The notes under the pieces: generated by a model
Database searches by the model: none
Told to the model about the DNA's origin: nothing
The model's input: the letters and a program-made list of their open reading frames with translations, nothing else
Shown here: positions 24,201-36,607 of the stretch, piece after piece
Layout of the letters: the number at the start of each line of letters is the position of its first letter
Numbering within the stretch: the first letter of the stretch is position 1
Assembly: GCA_900239685.1 (NCBI GenBank)
Contig: OENT01000017.1
Location: forward strand, 124,001-188,000
Source of the DNA: Rotaria macrura
Taxonomy: Eukaryota; Rotifera; Eurotatoria; Philodinida; Philodinidae
DNA: 64,000 bases
Direction of reading: 5' to 3'
Translations under genes and position numbers: made by a program

Positions 24201-27200
24201 TTATAGTCCACTTTGTCTGGCTTAGACTCGAAGTTATGTTTGATTTATTCAATGTGAACAACTGCTACGCTAGATCATGATCTCAGACATAGAGTCGTTA
24301 AAGTGGAAAATTCAATTAAAAATTCGTTTGCCATAGATAGAATCGCTCTTTGATGAACAAAAAAATCTAATCAAAAACGTGAAAAATAATATCAACTAAA
24401 TAAGAAGTATCATCTATCTTGATTAGCCCAGTAACTCGATAATTCATTGTTATTTTCCAGGTCGACAACCAGAAGAGATTCGCATTACTGTCTATACTAA
24501 TAAGTGATTCGTACGAGATGATAAGCTATTCATAAAAATATCACATGATGATGCCTCTGAAACTCATCAAAATGAATCTATAAACTTGTTTAATAGATAT
24601 CAATGTATGTATTTTCACAGTACAACAAAATAATAAATAAAGAATCGAAATTTTCAATACTTTCAATTTCTCTAGATAAAATATTAATTTGATAAATTGG
24701 CATTTTCGACAGTGATTCAAATTCCCCAAAGATTTTCAACAATAAAATAATTGTTCAAATGTCAGCAAGAAAATGAAGAAATTATCGAAATCATTGAGTT
24801 TCAATCGTATTATCGCCTCTTTCTAATGTAGCCTATTGGTAAAAATGGAAAATTCCCACAATCTTATTTATTGTTAGAATTCAGCTAAAAATACTTGATA
24901 ATTGCATTCATTTTAGTTAAATTCATTCGTGCAGATATATTTTCATGTGGTTTAAAAAAAAGGAATCTGATTGTTTTACCATTGATTTCATTAGCACTTA
25001 TTCTTAATTCGAAGACTTGGCACTAAAAATATCATTAGTAAAAACTAATCATGATGTTGTGAAGTGAGAATATCATATCCGCTTGGCGAATACGTCTATA
25101 AAATATATCCAAAGAAGGTGTGAGAGAGAAATTCGATTTTAATATTGGCTCTCTATGTCGTTCTTTTTAAAAACTTACATATATCACTATTAACTTTGAG
25201 GTGACAGTTTGAAGAGTGTCAATAAATATAGATTAATCAATAACTTGAAATTAATTCAAGTCGAAAATTTCCCTTCTACTTTCTACGTCAATCGCTAATC
25301 GACAACGACTACATACGTTTACATTTGCACGTGAAATTATGAGACAGAACCAAAGGAGACTAATTCCATTGGCATAACGTGCAAAAATAAGTCATGCGTT
25401 GATAAATAAAAAACGGATTGAATAAATGCACATACTACATATTCATATTGTCGAAAATAAAATGAATTAAACTTCCTCATGTTTATCAGTATGAAGAAGA
25501 AGAATAAGAAGTCATTCAATATGAATTTCTCATGTCCCTTCAGATAAAAGATTTTGCTGAAAGTTTTCTTCTCATTATATATATTTGAAGTCAAATGATT
25601 TCATTATGTTGTTAAATTAATTCATTAATCGGAAATTATAGATCAGAATTGATAGATAATTTATTTGAGTCTACTCATAAAAATACGTCTTGCTTTAAGT
25701 TATGCGAGATCTCGTCGCCCTATATTAGGAGATTTATTAATGTCTATTTAATGGCACTTATTTCATTGTCAATGATTCAACCATCTTTTGTATTGTTTTG
25801 ATGGAGTTTTTATTTCATCCTGTCATTCATGATCAACTATCGGTTTTTCTAGAGAAAAGAACAGAACGGCAAGTTTTCTACAAGAAAACAAGTCGTTTTT
25901 CAAATGTTCATATTTCATACCAATTACACTAATACTCAGAAAGAAAGAGAAACTAGATTCGTAAGCCAGCAAACGAACCTTTGATTAATACAGCATGAGA
26001 AAAAGTTTTGCTGGATCATATTTACATAATTACACGACTTTAATAATCCGTATATCGACAGGAAAAAGTAGAAGAAAAGAAAAAAGGTATACATTCTATG
26101 TTTTACTATGTAAATGAAGCCAATCCTTGAGGTTTTTACGTGCATCCATAGTCGATCGTATGCAAATAATAAAATCGGGAAAAGGTAACTAGCTTCCCGC
26201 GAGATACAAAAGTGAGAAAAGAAATAAGCCTATACAAAGATGATCGATGCGCTTTTTTCTTCAAGTCAAGAACAATGACTTCACTATGAATACCTACTTC
26301 GAGCGTAGTAAAAAAAACCAAGTGTGCAGGCGCACATGAAAAAAAAATAGAACAGAGAACATGATGATGGCTATGATGATGCTGTTACACACTGCTGGTG
26401 TTTCTGATGATGATGATATGATGTCTGTTAGTCATCCTTATACATTTTCTTTCCTATGATCTATTGAGACAAATGGGTTTCGCTTGTTGAGTATATTTGC
26501 ATGTGTGAGTATATGTACGTTGCGTAGGAGTAAAACAAAGGTTGTTATTATTTTGTATAGACATTGTGTGTCAGTCGATACGTTATATTAATGACAAGTT
26601 TCTTTTATTTTTAGTAGTGTAGTGCACGTGCATGTATGGACATTTTGTTGCTTTTCTTCTATTAGATCTCGTGTGTTATTTTTCTTTTTGTATCTCGACA
26701 ACTTTACATTCAAATTAACATTATAAAGAAAAATAATTCAAGTTTAATTGATTGACAGAGATCTATAATTGAAATGATCAAGTAAGCCGTCGTCAATATA
26801 TTTTCAATAATTCAATAGTCAAAAAGAAGAAAAACCGGCCTAAGTACATTCTTGAAACAAAGACTAAGAAGTATTCTTCAGTTCTTTGATTGAAGGGTTA
26901 CCCGACGGAAAAAATATATACGTAAAGATTACATGTTTAATATATAATCCTATGCTTTTCTTTACTTACTTATTAAGGATACATTCGGTCTTAGATATTC
27001 TAAAGGACTATTTCAATGAAGTCATTCGGATAGTTTAGATTTTCTACGAATATCTCCGATTGAAAGATCTATAATGACTGCAATTTTGTGCTCTTTGTTC
27101 ATAAATATGCTAGCATCGATACTCTACATTTTTAGAAAACGACATATTTTGACATTCCTCGGTACATTGAGCATCCTAATTGTTTACGACATAAACATGT

Positions 27201-28259
27201 ATATTTATATATATATCTTCATTTTGATTGAGAGCATGATAGCATTCGTTAGTATTTCTAGTATTGTGTCAGCCCGGATTCGATACGTAATTCTATGTAA
27301 TAACAATGTCCTACCAGACATATTCGTATATGCACACATTAATACCATCCGATTATATGATATGCGAGATTGGTTATAGAGAACAATTTCGATAGAAAAA
27401 CAAGATAATAGAAGGAAATTGAGAGAGAATGAAAGTCACAACAAAAAAGCACTTAAAAGCAAAACAATTGTTATGTGATGGATGGAGACAAGTTGTATCT
27501 TCACTATTGGTTTCTGAAAGCATCAGCTTCTATTGAAAGAAATCGAATGATTAGTTATTTCTACACAGTGACTGGCAGATCTTTTCTCTTGTTTGACTAT
27601 AATTAGACATGCCATCTTTAATGCTGATGTAATAACTATCGAAAAAAAAGAAAATAGGATTGCAAATAGTCAGACAAATTTATGTTTTTCTTCTTTTTTC
27701 ACAATTATTTTTTCTTACTACTTAGAATTAGTATATTGTATGTAACTCATATTGATATTTATAAAAAGCACAAAGAGATTCTAAAGATTTGTAAGCTTTT
27801 CTTCTTAATAATAATCATACTAATAGTAATAGTAATGTTTTCCACTATCGTTGGCGTTCTTTTCCTGTTTTTTTTATATGACAAGCAAAGCATAATTCTT
27901 TTGATATCCCTATTATGACTATGTTCGTTGTTCATCTATTTGGATCGATCAATCATTTTTGCATCTCGTTTATTTTTTTTTCTCCCTCTCTTCCTCTTCC
28001 AGGTTTACCTGCACATACTTAACCTATGCCATTAAAGAATGGACGTCAGTATGAAAGTTTGCTTGCTTATGCTAGGCAAATTCATAGACATCCGGTTTTT
28101 CTACCAAGCAAATAAACGCCTTTACCCCAAAAGCTGACTTTGTACTCATGGGACAGTAGTGTATTGTGATTGGAAAAGAAGAGAGAGAGAGATGAAGAAA
28201 AATGTGCTTGCTCAAAATTTTAACTACTAATATCTCTGACAGAACACAATATGAGAGAA
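21261..28259. other. Gene-poor stretch
   Basis: About 7 kb of AT-rich DNA without a supportable gene. A small hairpin with arms GAACCTA and TAGGTTC is at 22009-22034, just after a 68-codon open frame (21787-21993) that lacks any motif. A hydrophobic 101-codon frame at 27074-27379 is explained by AT-rich sequence. Simple GATGAT repeats lie at 26361-26425. No tRNA-like structure was found by eye. Confidence 0.4.
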
Positions 28260-28260
28260 A

Positions 28261-28291
28261 ATGAGTGAGTGAGTGAACGAGTGAGTGAGTG
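28261..28291. repeat. (GAGT)n tetranucleotide repeat
   Basis: About seven copies of GAGT/GTGA with one interruption (GAAC). Confidence 0.8.
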
Positions 28292-28666
28292 AAAACAAGA
28301 TAGAAACAAAGTTGTTCTCTTATTCTTTTCTACTTCGTTTTCTCCTTATGCTTTCGTGTCTATATTGTTGAGTGTGTTGTCTCCCTCTGTAATAGTTGAA
28401 ATATGTTCTCCTGCTCATAGTATTGGTATCGGAGCCGCTCGATAATATGCAAACGATCGAGAATTACTGCCGTAGTCGGCATCTTTGCGCGTTCTTTCTG
28501 ATTCCTTTTCTATCTCGCTTTTCCACTTGTGCTGTTAGTCGGAAAAACTTCTGTCAGAATATCTACTGTCCTGGTGTGTTTGCACAAATCACATTATAAT
28601 CTCATTGTCTCTCGACCAGAAACTATTGCAAGAGATATGTTTTTCCGGTTTTACCGTATCGAGCTT

Positions 28667-28670
<4 letters not shown>

Positions 28671-28700
<30 letters not shown>
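28671..28700. repeat. (AT)15 microsatellite
   Basis: Uninterrupted AT dinucleotide run of 30 bases. Confidence 0.9.
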
Positions 28701-28704
<4 letters not shown>

Positions 28705-31700
28705 GATAAGAAATGTGGAAGTACAAATGGGGATTCCGTAATATTGCTTCTCTTTATATAAGAATAGAAGTCACACATATGGAACCACTAATTAAAAATA
28801 GAAGAAAAGAGAATACAGAATTAAAAAAAGATGAATTTTTTAATGCGTTTTTTTTGTGTTGTCGCAATACGATAATATTAATTTTTTTTATAGAACATTA
28901 AGTTGTTGTTTCTGTTGAAGTATCATTCAGTTTCTTTTTTATCCTTACCTATTTCGAACAAGATCAAAGTTTCATTTGTTGAGTACTTTCAAGATTTTTA
29001 GCACTGATGATCAAAAGACTAAAAGGAAAAGGTTTGAATTTTGAGTTTCTAGCAATCTAACCATTATTGACCACACTTAAGTTTCATAGATATGCTTTTT
29101 CTCTTTACAGTTCTATTATTATCCTCACTTGTTCTTTTTCAAAGACTTACGCACATTTTTTTTACAAAGTAAGTAAATGAATGAATAAAAGTATGAAAAG
29201 AAAATAGTTTTCTTTTTTCTTTTGGTTTTTATAGAAGAAAAAAAGAATGAAAGAAAAGAGTTTTACTGTCACTAACACTATCGTTGTTTCATTCATTCTT
29301 TCACCCATGCATGGACAACATATATCAATGGTTTTATATCTCGTGAGTTGTATCAATGGAGTTCATCAGAGTGTAATAAGCATCTATCTATTTCTTTAAT
29401 AGAAATTTAAGAAAAAAAGAAAAGATTAACTTTTTCTTTAATTTCGACATATTTATCAAGACCTGTGTTTTCCATTTCTTTTCCTCTTGAATATTGTTTT
29501 TCCTCATAACTATGCCAGAAATCTCTTTAAAAATATGATGGACATTAGATCAATCTGGTTCTCATTGCCTTATGATGATTATCGCATTTTTAGTTGAAGT
29601 AGTATTTGTCGCTTGATGAAAAACCATCATCTTTCAATACTTCTATAATGGTAAGACGTATATAATCAAAGCTCTACTATCTTCTCGCTGTTCTTTTCTT
29701 TTCATGCGATCAAAATAGAAGAAAACAAAAATGTTGAGTTTTTCAGATAAGACCACCTGGATCCTGGAAATAATCAATAGATAATATATCGAGAGATCTT
29801 ATTTTTATAATATAGCTTTTTCTTTCTTATCAATGTATTCGTTCCATTTCGTAGGTTTCCTTACACAATTTATAGATAGATATATGTAAACGTCATCTTC
29901 GTCTCTAGAGATAACAATCCTAGTTGTTAACGCGTTCCTTGTTCTATTGACAAGAGATCATCATGTCGTCGTTTTTTTGTTTATTTATTTATATATTTAT
30001 TTGTACGAGCGAGTGTTGAGATTTTTTCTTTTGTAATTGCAGCATTCGATGCTGTCATCCACTTCGTCTTTGAAAATATTGCAAATCGATATGAGACAAG
30101 CCGGTAGATAAATAGACAAGACTAATATGTTGACATTTATGATTATGTCGATCACAACGTAAACTACGTATTCGAATCAAAAGATAATTTGAGTTGCATG
30201 AATGCCGAGAAAATTTTTAATGATTATTTTGGTTTTCTCAAATGTCAACAGGACAATAGATCCTTGTACATACGCATATACATAAATTGCTTTTATTATG
30301 CCGAGACAAGTCAGGAGTATTTTTAGTCTTGCATGTTACAATATACTGCGTTTTTATTTTCGTCATTTCCCAATTAAATATCAAATGAGACACCCCAACA
30401 CACTTCTTAATACGATCACGATGCTGATCATCGATATCCTATGGTTTCAAGTGTTTTATATTAAGTCACATATAGATGATACCTTTCCTTTGTTGTTTTT
30501 TCTTCTTCTCTTAACTATAGGAATAGATCTATCATGATTTTTCCGTGCGTATACGTGGGTTTGTAGGAAAAGATCATTATACATCGTTTAACGATAGTAA
30601 TGGAGTAGCCTACAGTGATCACAGTCGGTGGATAATTTATCCATCCATCATTGTGTTGCGCTTGCTTGCTTTGTTTCTCTGTCTGTTTTCTTTTGGTATC
30701 TCGATTGCATTTTCTTATTGCGTGTACAACATCTATTCGAATGGATTAGTTGTTATTTTCTAATGACTGAAAGAATCAGTTCTACTTATGGCCCTGCTAA
30801 TAGATATCAGAATGAGAAAAAACAACTAGGTCTTAAGAAAAAAAAATTCCAATTTGTATAATATATCAATCGTAAATAATAAGAGCAAATCAGTCAGCCA
30901 AAATAGAGTCAAAAAGTTATGATGTTGCTGATCATAGCGCTAGTCTTCCTTCCTTGACTGGTACCGCTAAATGACAAAATTGGCCTTCAGCAATAGTGAC
31001 TTCATTTATTTTCTCTAAGCATATACAAATAGACATATTATAAAAAAAAAAAGAAGAAAGACATTACAATTTTATTGTTTTTCTAGGATGACAAAACAAA
31101 GAAGGAAAAGGAAAAAACGAAGAGAAACTATTAAGTAAGATACACAGAGCCATTTTCCTTTTTTTTTCTTAACAAGATTTTTCATAGTATCAGGACGCTT
31201 CTTTCCTTCTTATTTTCCGAAATAGGTTTTTCTTTCTTTTTTTTTAAGATTTTTTTTAGATCGAATCAGTAACGATGCTGCTTAGACTGCTTCTCAAATT
31301 CACATTTACAATGAAAGAGTATGACATTGGCATTCTCACACAAACTGAGAAGCTCCAACGGCAGTCAAACGGAACGGTAATAATAATTGAAGATTAGACA
31401 ATCTCTTCTCGTCAACGTCATCATTCTTCTCTCATTCTCTTTCTGATTTTCTTTCCCTCTCTCTCTCTCTCTCATCGTTACATTCTACTCTTCTTCTTTG
31501 CATACGTCGACACAACGACGTTTGCTCCTCACGCATGATCGTCTCAAAATGAGACATGCTACATCATGGCGAAAGAATCAATCAGGAGATGACGCTTTCG
31601 GCAGACCGCTTGAATCTTCGACTACAATCACTAACACCGTTCTGGCACCAGTTCTACACTCAACGACAAGAACGACAAAACCTATTCATATTAAATTCGA

Positions 31701-31848
31701 AACCAACCTTCTTCATCAACGTGCAATCGAGCACATTATCTTCGTCATCCTCATCATTTGCCAGAAGCATCCTAATCATCTTCAAAATAACGTCTCATTC
31801 TTATCATTTAAATATATATTTTTCTTTATTTGCTTCTTATTGTTCGTC
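28701..31848. other. 5' region of the D2-like receptor gene
   Basis: AT-rich with T-rich tracts. A CT dinucleotide run is at 31458-31474. A short ATG frame beginning near 31302 encodes about 22 residues before a GTAATA donor-like word and could be a leader exon or upstream frame. The receptor frame itself stays open from about 31498 to the chosen start at 31849; the next upstream in-frame ATG is 31549. No core promoter could be assigned. Confidence 0.35.
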
Positions 31849-34687
31849 ATGCAACAAATACCGAATGATACTGCGTCGTGGAATATAATAGATTCTCCAC
31901 TTCCAGCACCTTTATTTTATAATACAAATGGAAATGATACTATACCAAATGTTGGTCCAATTTTACCACTTCTTATACCAATGCCCATTGACTCTTTACC
32001 CTTCTCATCATCAACGGTCATACCTATCGAAACAAATCAACTTAATTATTGGGCATTTGCACTTGTATTCTTTCCGCTATTCACAATTTTCGGCAATGTA
32101 CTTGTTGTTGTTAGTGTCTATCGTGAAAAATCCTTACATACAATAACCAATTACTTTGTCGTATCACTTGCTATATCGGATATAACAGTAGCCGCTGTAG
32201 TTATGCCGTTTGCTATTTATCTTGAAGTAAGTCATGTAACAGTTTCAAAAGAAAATAAGAACAAAGTAAAATCCAAATCTACTATTCTTAAATCGATTGA
32301 CATTTGTTCATTATTTATGTTGAATTAAGATTCATTAGTAATTATGAGAAAACAATCATAAAAACTGAAATTCTCAATTCAAATAGACATATCATGAACA
32401 TAAATAATATTTTAAAGAGAATTAATTTTTGAAATTTAAAAAAAAATATTCTAATTGTCAACGGAAATTCTTCATGAAGTTTTATGTATAACAATGAATG
32501 TTCAGGCTTATTTACTTTCGAGTCGGGAATGGAATTATCGACGAGAGAAAATAGTTAACGATATCCTTTAAGAGAAAGAAAACGGAAGTATCTATTGTCA
32601 GTGAACGAAAGCTTCTCCTGATTGACTTCCGAGAGGTGAATATATCTTTTACTTGAATAACTTTCTTTTCATTCTAAATACTTATACAAAGGAAAACGTC
32701 TAGTCAAAAGTAACATTCGTCTCACCTTATAGAACAAAATGAAATGACTAATCTTCAACTATATCAGATATTTAGTTTTAGAGTCTTTTTTGTTTTTCTT
32801 TCACTATTTAGTTTAATCGAGTATGGGAATTATCTGAACGTTTATGTGATTTTTGGGTTGCTTCCGATTGCATGGCTTGTACAGCATCCATATTAAATTT
32901 AGTATGAAACGAAGAAAATTTTCTTTGTTGTGCAGAATACTATCATGTATTTCTTTTTAGGTTGCAATTGCAGTTGATCGGTAGAAAACGTCATATTTAT
33001 TTTTCTTTAATTAAAAAACAAAACAAATTTTTCTCTTCATTTTAAATTTTCTAGTTATATTGCCGTGACAAAACCACTTAAATATGCTCGACATAAAAAT
33101 CCAAAACGCGTTGCCATTATGATTGTTATCGTATGGCTTGTTTCATTTTTCATCGCTCTACCAATAGTCAGGTAAAATAGAGAATATATAAATTAAAAAA
33201 AAAAGAACCAAAAGAAAAAATGACATCGTACAAATAAATCTTATTTACATTTTTAGTGGTGTAAATAAATCGGATGTTGTTGAATATCCACGCGTACCTG
33301 ATCAATGTGCATTTTTCAATAATAAATTTCTAATTTTCTCATCACTCGGTTCATTTTTCATTCCATGTATTATTATATTTGCTATTTATTATCGTATATT
33401 TATGGTTATTATGGCTCGAGCAAAAAAAAATCGTAAGCAATGGCGACCTAAAGCAGCGATTGAATCTGCTGCTGCACAACATCGTACGAATGCCAATCAT
33501 TTAGTTACATCATTATTACAAGATCGACACAATTCAAATCAATCAACTATTATGAATGATACTCTTGTGAATAAACCATTGACAACGACAAATAAAGTTC
33601 GAATTCCAACAAATCAATCAATGTCTTTAACAAATAATAATGAATGCAATGCTATAATGTTACAATTATCTACTCCTGCATTAGCGCCAGGTATACGTCC
33701 ATCAATAAATGTTACGTCCTCGTCCGGTGATCAACTTGATGATGATGAACGGGATGATATTGCTTTATTTATCGATAATGAAAGAGAACAAAATACTAAC
33801 AATCATCATCATCATCATCAAGAACACGAAAATCAGATTGAAATACTACCACCAACAACGATGCCATCGGATATGAAATCCTATCATCCTACACCGTTTA
33901 AAACTACAACACGTAGTTCACAAACTGAAAATCATGATGATTTTCATAACTCCACAAAACATTTCAAAACACGTTTAAAACCTAACTCTAATTCTCATAA
34001 TTCAACAACAGCAACAGCAGTAGTAGCAACAACAACTAATGCGATCCAAACAAATACGACTAAAACTGCTAAGAGAAAAGTTTATTCTCGGATGAAAAAA
34101 GAACGTAAAGCAACGCAAACACTTATAATTGTGCTAAGTATGTTTTTCATATGGTGAATTCTGTTGTGATCTCTTTTATTTTTCATTTAAACAATGCTGA
34201 GTACACATCTCTATCTAATATTATAATCATAAAGGTTTATCCGAATAACATAGTTAAAATTAATGTCAACTAAGATGATTTGAATTAGATACTTCCTATT
34301 GACGACGCCGATTGCTATGATTTTCAATGCTAATGTGAAAGAAAAGAAATGAAGAAAAAAAAAAGAAGACTAGATATAGAACCAAATAGTATTGTTTACT
34401 GTTAAGATTGCTTTCATTCATCTATTTTCGTATGTTTAGTTTGCTTTCTCGTATGTTGGTTACCATTCTTTGTGCTCAACAATTTGGTCAACGCTATTGT
34501 TAAATTATCCAATAAATCGAACTCATTACTCATAAATGATTTTACTCTTTCGTTATGTGTATGGTTAGGATATGTAAATTCATTTTTAAATCCAATTATT
34601 TATACTATATTCAATCTTGAATTTCGTAAAGCGTTTGCCAAAATATTGTTTTCAAAATGTAGATCACCTAATCATTCAAATTCGTAA
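31849..34687 (+). CDS. Dopamine D2-like G protein-coupled receptor (6 exons, 577 aa)
   Basis: Seven-helix plasma membrane receptor for a biogenic amine, predicted Gi/o-coupled and most like dopamine D2 receptors. Exons: 31849-32226, 32812-32901, 32961-32980 (20 nt), 33055-33171, 33257-34137, 34440-34687, total 1734 nt in frame. TM1 has [12 protein letters not shown]2 LAISDI. TM3 has the amine-binding Asp ([12 protein letters not shown]) and the DRY motif, assembled from exons 3 and 4. TM4 has IVWLVSF, and ECL2 has a Cys. TM5 has the Ser cluster in [10 protein letters not shown]. The third intracellular loop is very long (about 250 aa), polar and with a six-His run. TM6 begins [10 protein letters not shown] and has CWLPFF; TM7 has [14 protein letters not shown], followed by FNLEFRKAF. 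The short C-tail is D2-like. Two NDT glycosylation sites lie in the N-terminus. An alternative start at 31549 would add 100 residues that look like untranslated sequence. AATAAA overlaps the stop codon (34686-34691). Confidence 0.92.
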
Positions 34688-35300
34688 TAAAGCAAACCTG
34701 TTTTCTCTTCTTATTCTTTGTTTTCTTTCTCTCATACTTGTTCATATGTTTGTTTTCACATCCATTACACCACCGCATTTGTGATGTGTGTGTGTGTATG
34801 TATGTATGTTTTGTAGTTGGTAAATCCTATCTAACCATGTTTTTTATTTTTGAAAACCAATAATATTAAAGAAAAATACAAAGTTAAAAAGAAAATCAAC
34901 GACACGTTAGATTAATTATTCTTGTAATTAAAAATCTATCGCTTGAATAAAAAAGAAATGGCAGAGAACAGGAATATGTGCTATCAATGTGTGTTATTCG
35001 ATTTTCTTTTATACGTCAATAGAGTGTCAGCAGTTCTCAAGAGAAATCTTACAGCTTTCTTTCGAAGAAAAATATATCAGTCGAAAGTTCAAATAGATTA
35101 CATTATTAATGTCCTGTAATTATTTTCCAAGTATTTGCCTTGTGAATGAACTCATGGTAGGAAAAACAATGCATCATATTACTTATAGGTAGTTTTTTTC
35201 TATTATAAAAATATCAATAATACATAAAGACAGCAAATCAAGAAAAAAATTCAGAAAATCAATGTTTATGAATGATTTTCCACAACTATATTACAATATA
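34688..35300. other. Tail-to-tail spacer between receptor and homeobox gene
   Basis: 3' flanks of two convergent genes. A TG/TATG simple repeat is at about 34785-34809 and AATATTAAAG-type A-rich stretches follow. No gene. Confidence 0.6.
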
Positions 35301-36584
35301 CTACATAGACGACTGATGATCAGGTATCATCGAAGGACAAGGCGATGATGATGATGATGCGGCTGATACGTTCATCGTTGAGCATGATCTAAAAATACAA
35401 AGTTATTCATGAATCTATAATATACATGGAATTATTTTCAGTTACGATTGATGCCATTGTGTCGAACTTAAATAAGTTGCATTATTATTAGCATTCCACA
35501 TGGGACTTGTACTGGAACTAGAAAATTCATCATAAATCTTGATTTGCAAAATATTCCCTATTTCAAAAAAAAACTTACTCATAGAAAGAAGTTCCATGAG
35601 GATTTACTGTATACGACGTTCCTGTTCGATTGTCAACTATTGGAGATGGCCAGAAATACGGTGCATAGTATGATGTTGAAGTATCGTAGGAGGGAGATGG
35701 TACAAGAGCAGGTTGCTGCAATAAAATGAGATTAGACGCAATATTCGATTTGGGACATGAATAACATACGTTAAATTTTCTCGAGACATCACTCGATGAT
35801 GATGCTGACGAAGTAGGTTTCGGTTTCTGTTGTCTCTTATATCGTGAACGTCGATTTTGAAACCAAATCTAGAAAAAAATAAGTTCAGTATTTCGTGTTC
35901 CGAAATGTTCATTTCTGGTGTCATCTATTTACTGATATTTTTTCATGACGAACGTCGAGTAATTCAGCGAGTGCATCAACTGTTGTAACTTCAGGATAGT
36001 GATTATTTTGAAACGCTTCTTCTAATATTTGTAACTAATTCAAAAAATCAAACACAGAGAAAATCGAGAACTGCACTAAAATTTACGTACGTCGCCTGAC
36101 TTACTTGTTGAAGCGTATATTGAATTCTTGTACGTTTAACGTAAGGTAAACGTGGTTTATTCTCTACAGAATGCTTTTCCGACATTTTTGAATCATCATC
36201 TACAAGTAATCCTTTAATATGTTAAAAAAGAAATAGAAACAAATTATTCTGATCAATTACCTTCTTTCTCAAGACCGTGTCGCATCGCGATCGGCTTTGG
36301 TGAAGGAATGTGTGTAGGTGTTGGGGGTGTGGGTGTACGTGAAAGGTAACCAGAATCAATAAAACGAGTGTTATTATTGGTAGTATTGTGCATGTCATAT
36401 TGTGGATATGATGGCGTATTAACTTAAAGATGGACAAAAATAACACAGTGACATTAAGAATATCAATTGTAAAAAATATACCTGATATATTCGTATTGAA
36501 CGAAACACTAACATTCGGTTGATATCCATGCGGATCATAGTACCAGTACGGATTAACCGAAGATGCATTTGGATAGCCAGACAT
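35301..36584 (-). CDS. PRD-type homeobox transcription factor (8 exons, 285 aa)
   Basis: Sequence-specific DNA-binding protein, nuclear. Exons in order: 36482-36584, 36261-36422, 36105-36199, 35933-36034, 35770-35868, 35579-35715, 35446-35517, 35301-35388, all GT..AG, total 858 nt. The homeodomain is exactly 60 residues and is assembled from three exons: RTRIQYTLQQ, then LQILEEAFQNNHYPEVTT through ELLDVRHEKIS, then IWFQNRRSRYKRQQ. It has R5, Y8, L16, F20, Y25-P26, W48, F49, Q50, N51 and R53. YP at 25-26 and the intron between residues 46 and 47 are hallmarks of the PRD class; Gln50 excludes the typical Pax K/S50 types. No paired domain is seen. Both flanks are rich in Pro, Ser, Asn and Tyr and likely disordered activation regions. 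The last exon is less certain: reading through the donor gives a stop four bases later. Subfamily not assigned. Confidence 0.87.
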
Positions 36585-36597
36585 TGCTTGAACGTTC

Positions 36598-36607
36598 AAT
36601 GCTACTC
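36598..36607 (-). promoter_or_regulatory. Acceptor-like site just upstream of the homeobox start codon
   Basis: On the minus strand TTTTTTGTAG precedes an exon start 22 nt before the ATG. It could be the acceptor for a 5' untranslated exon or for spliced-leader trans-splicing, which is known in rotifers. Sequence alone cannot tell which. Confidence 0.35.

Noticed and set aside
27074..27379. Hydrophobic 101-codon frame resembling a membrane protein
   Set aside because: Ile/Tyr-rich composition follows from AT-rich repeats (TATATA); no conserved pattern.
31498..31848. Upstream extension of the D2-like receptor frame
   Set aside because: It opens with TTG, the only in-frame ATG before the chosen start gives a non-receptor-like AT-rich leader, and the chosen start gives a normal N-terminus with glycosylation sites.
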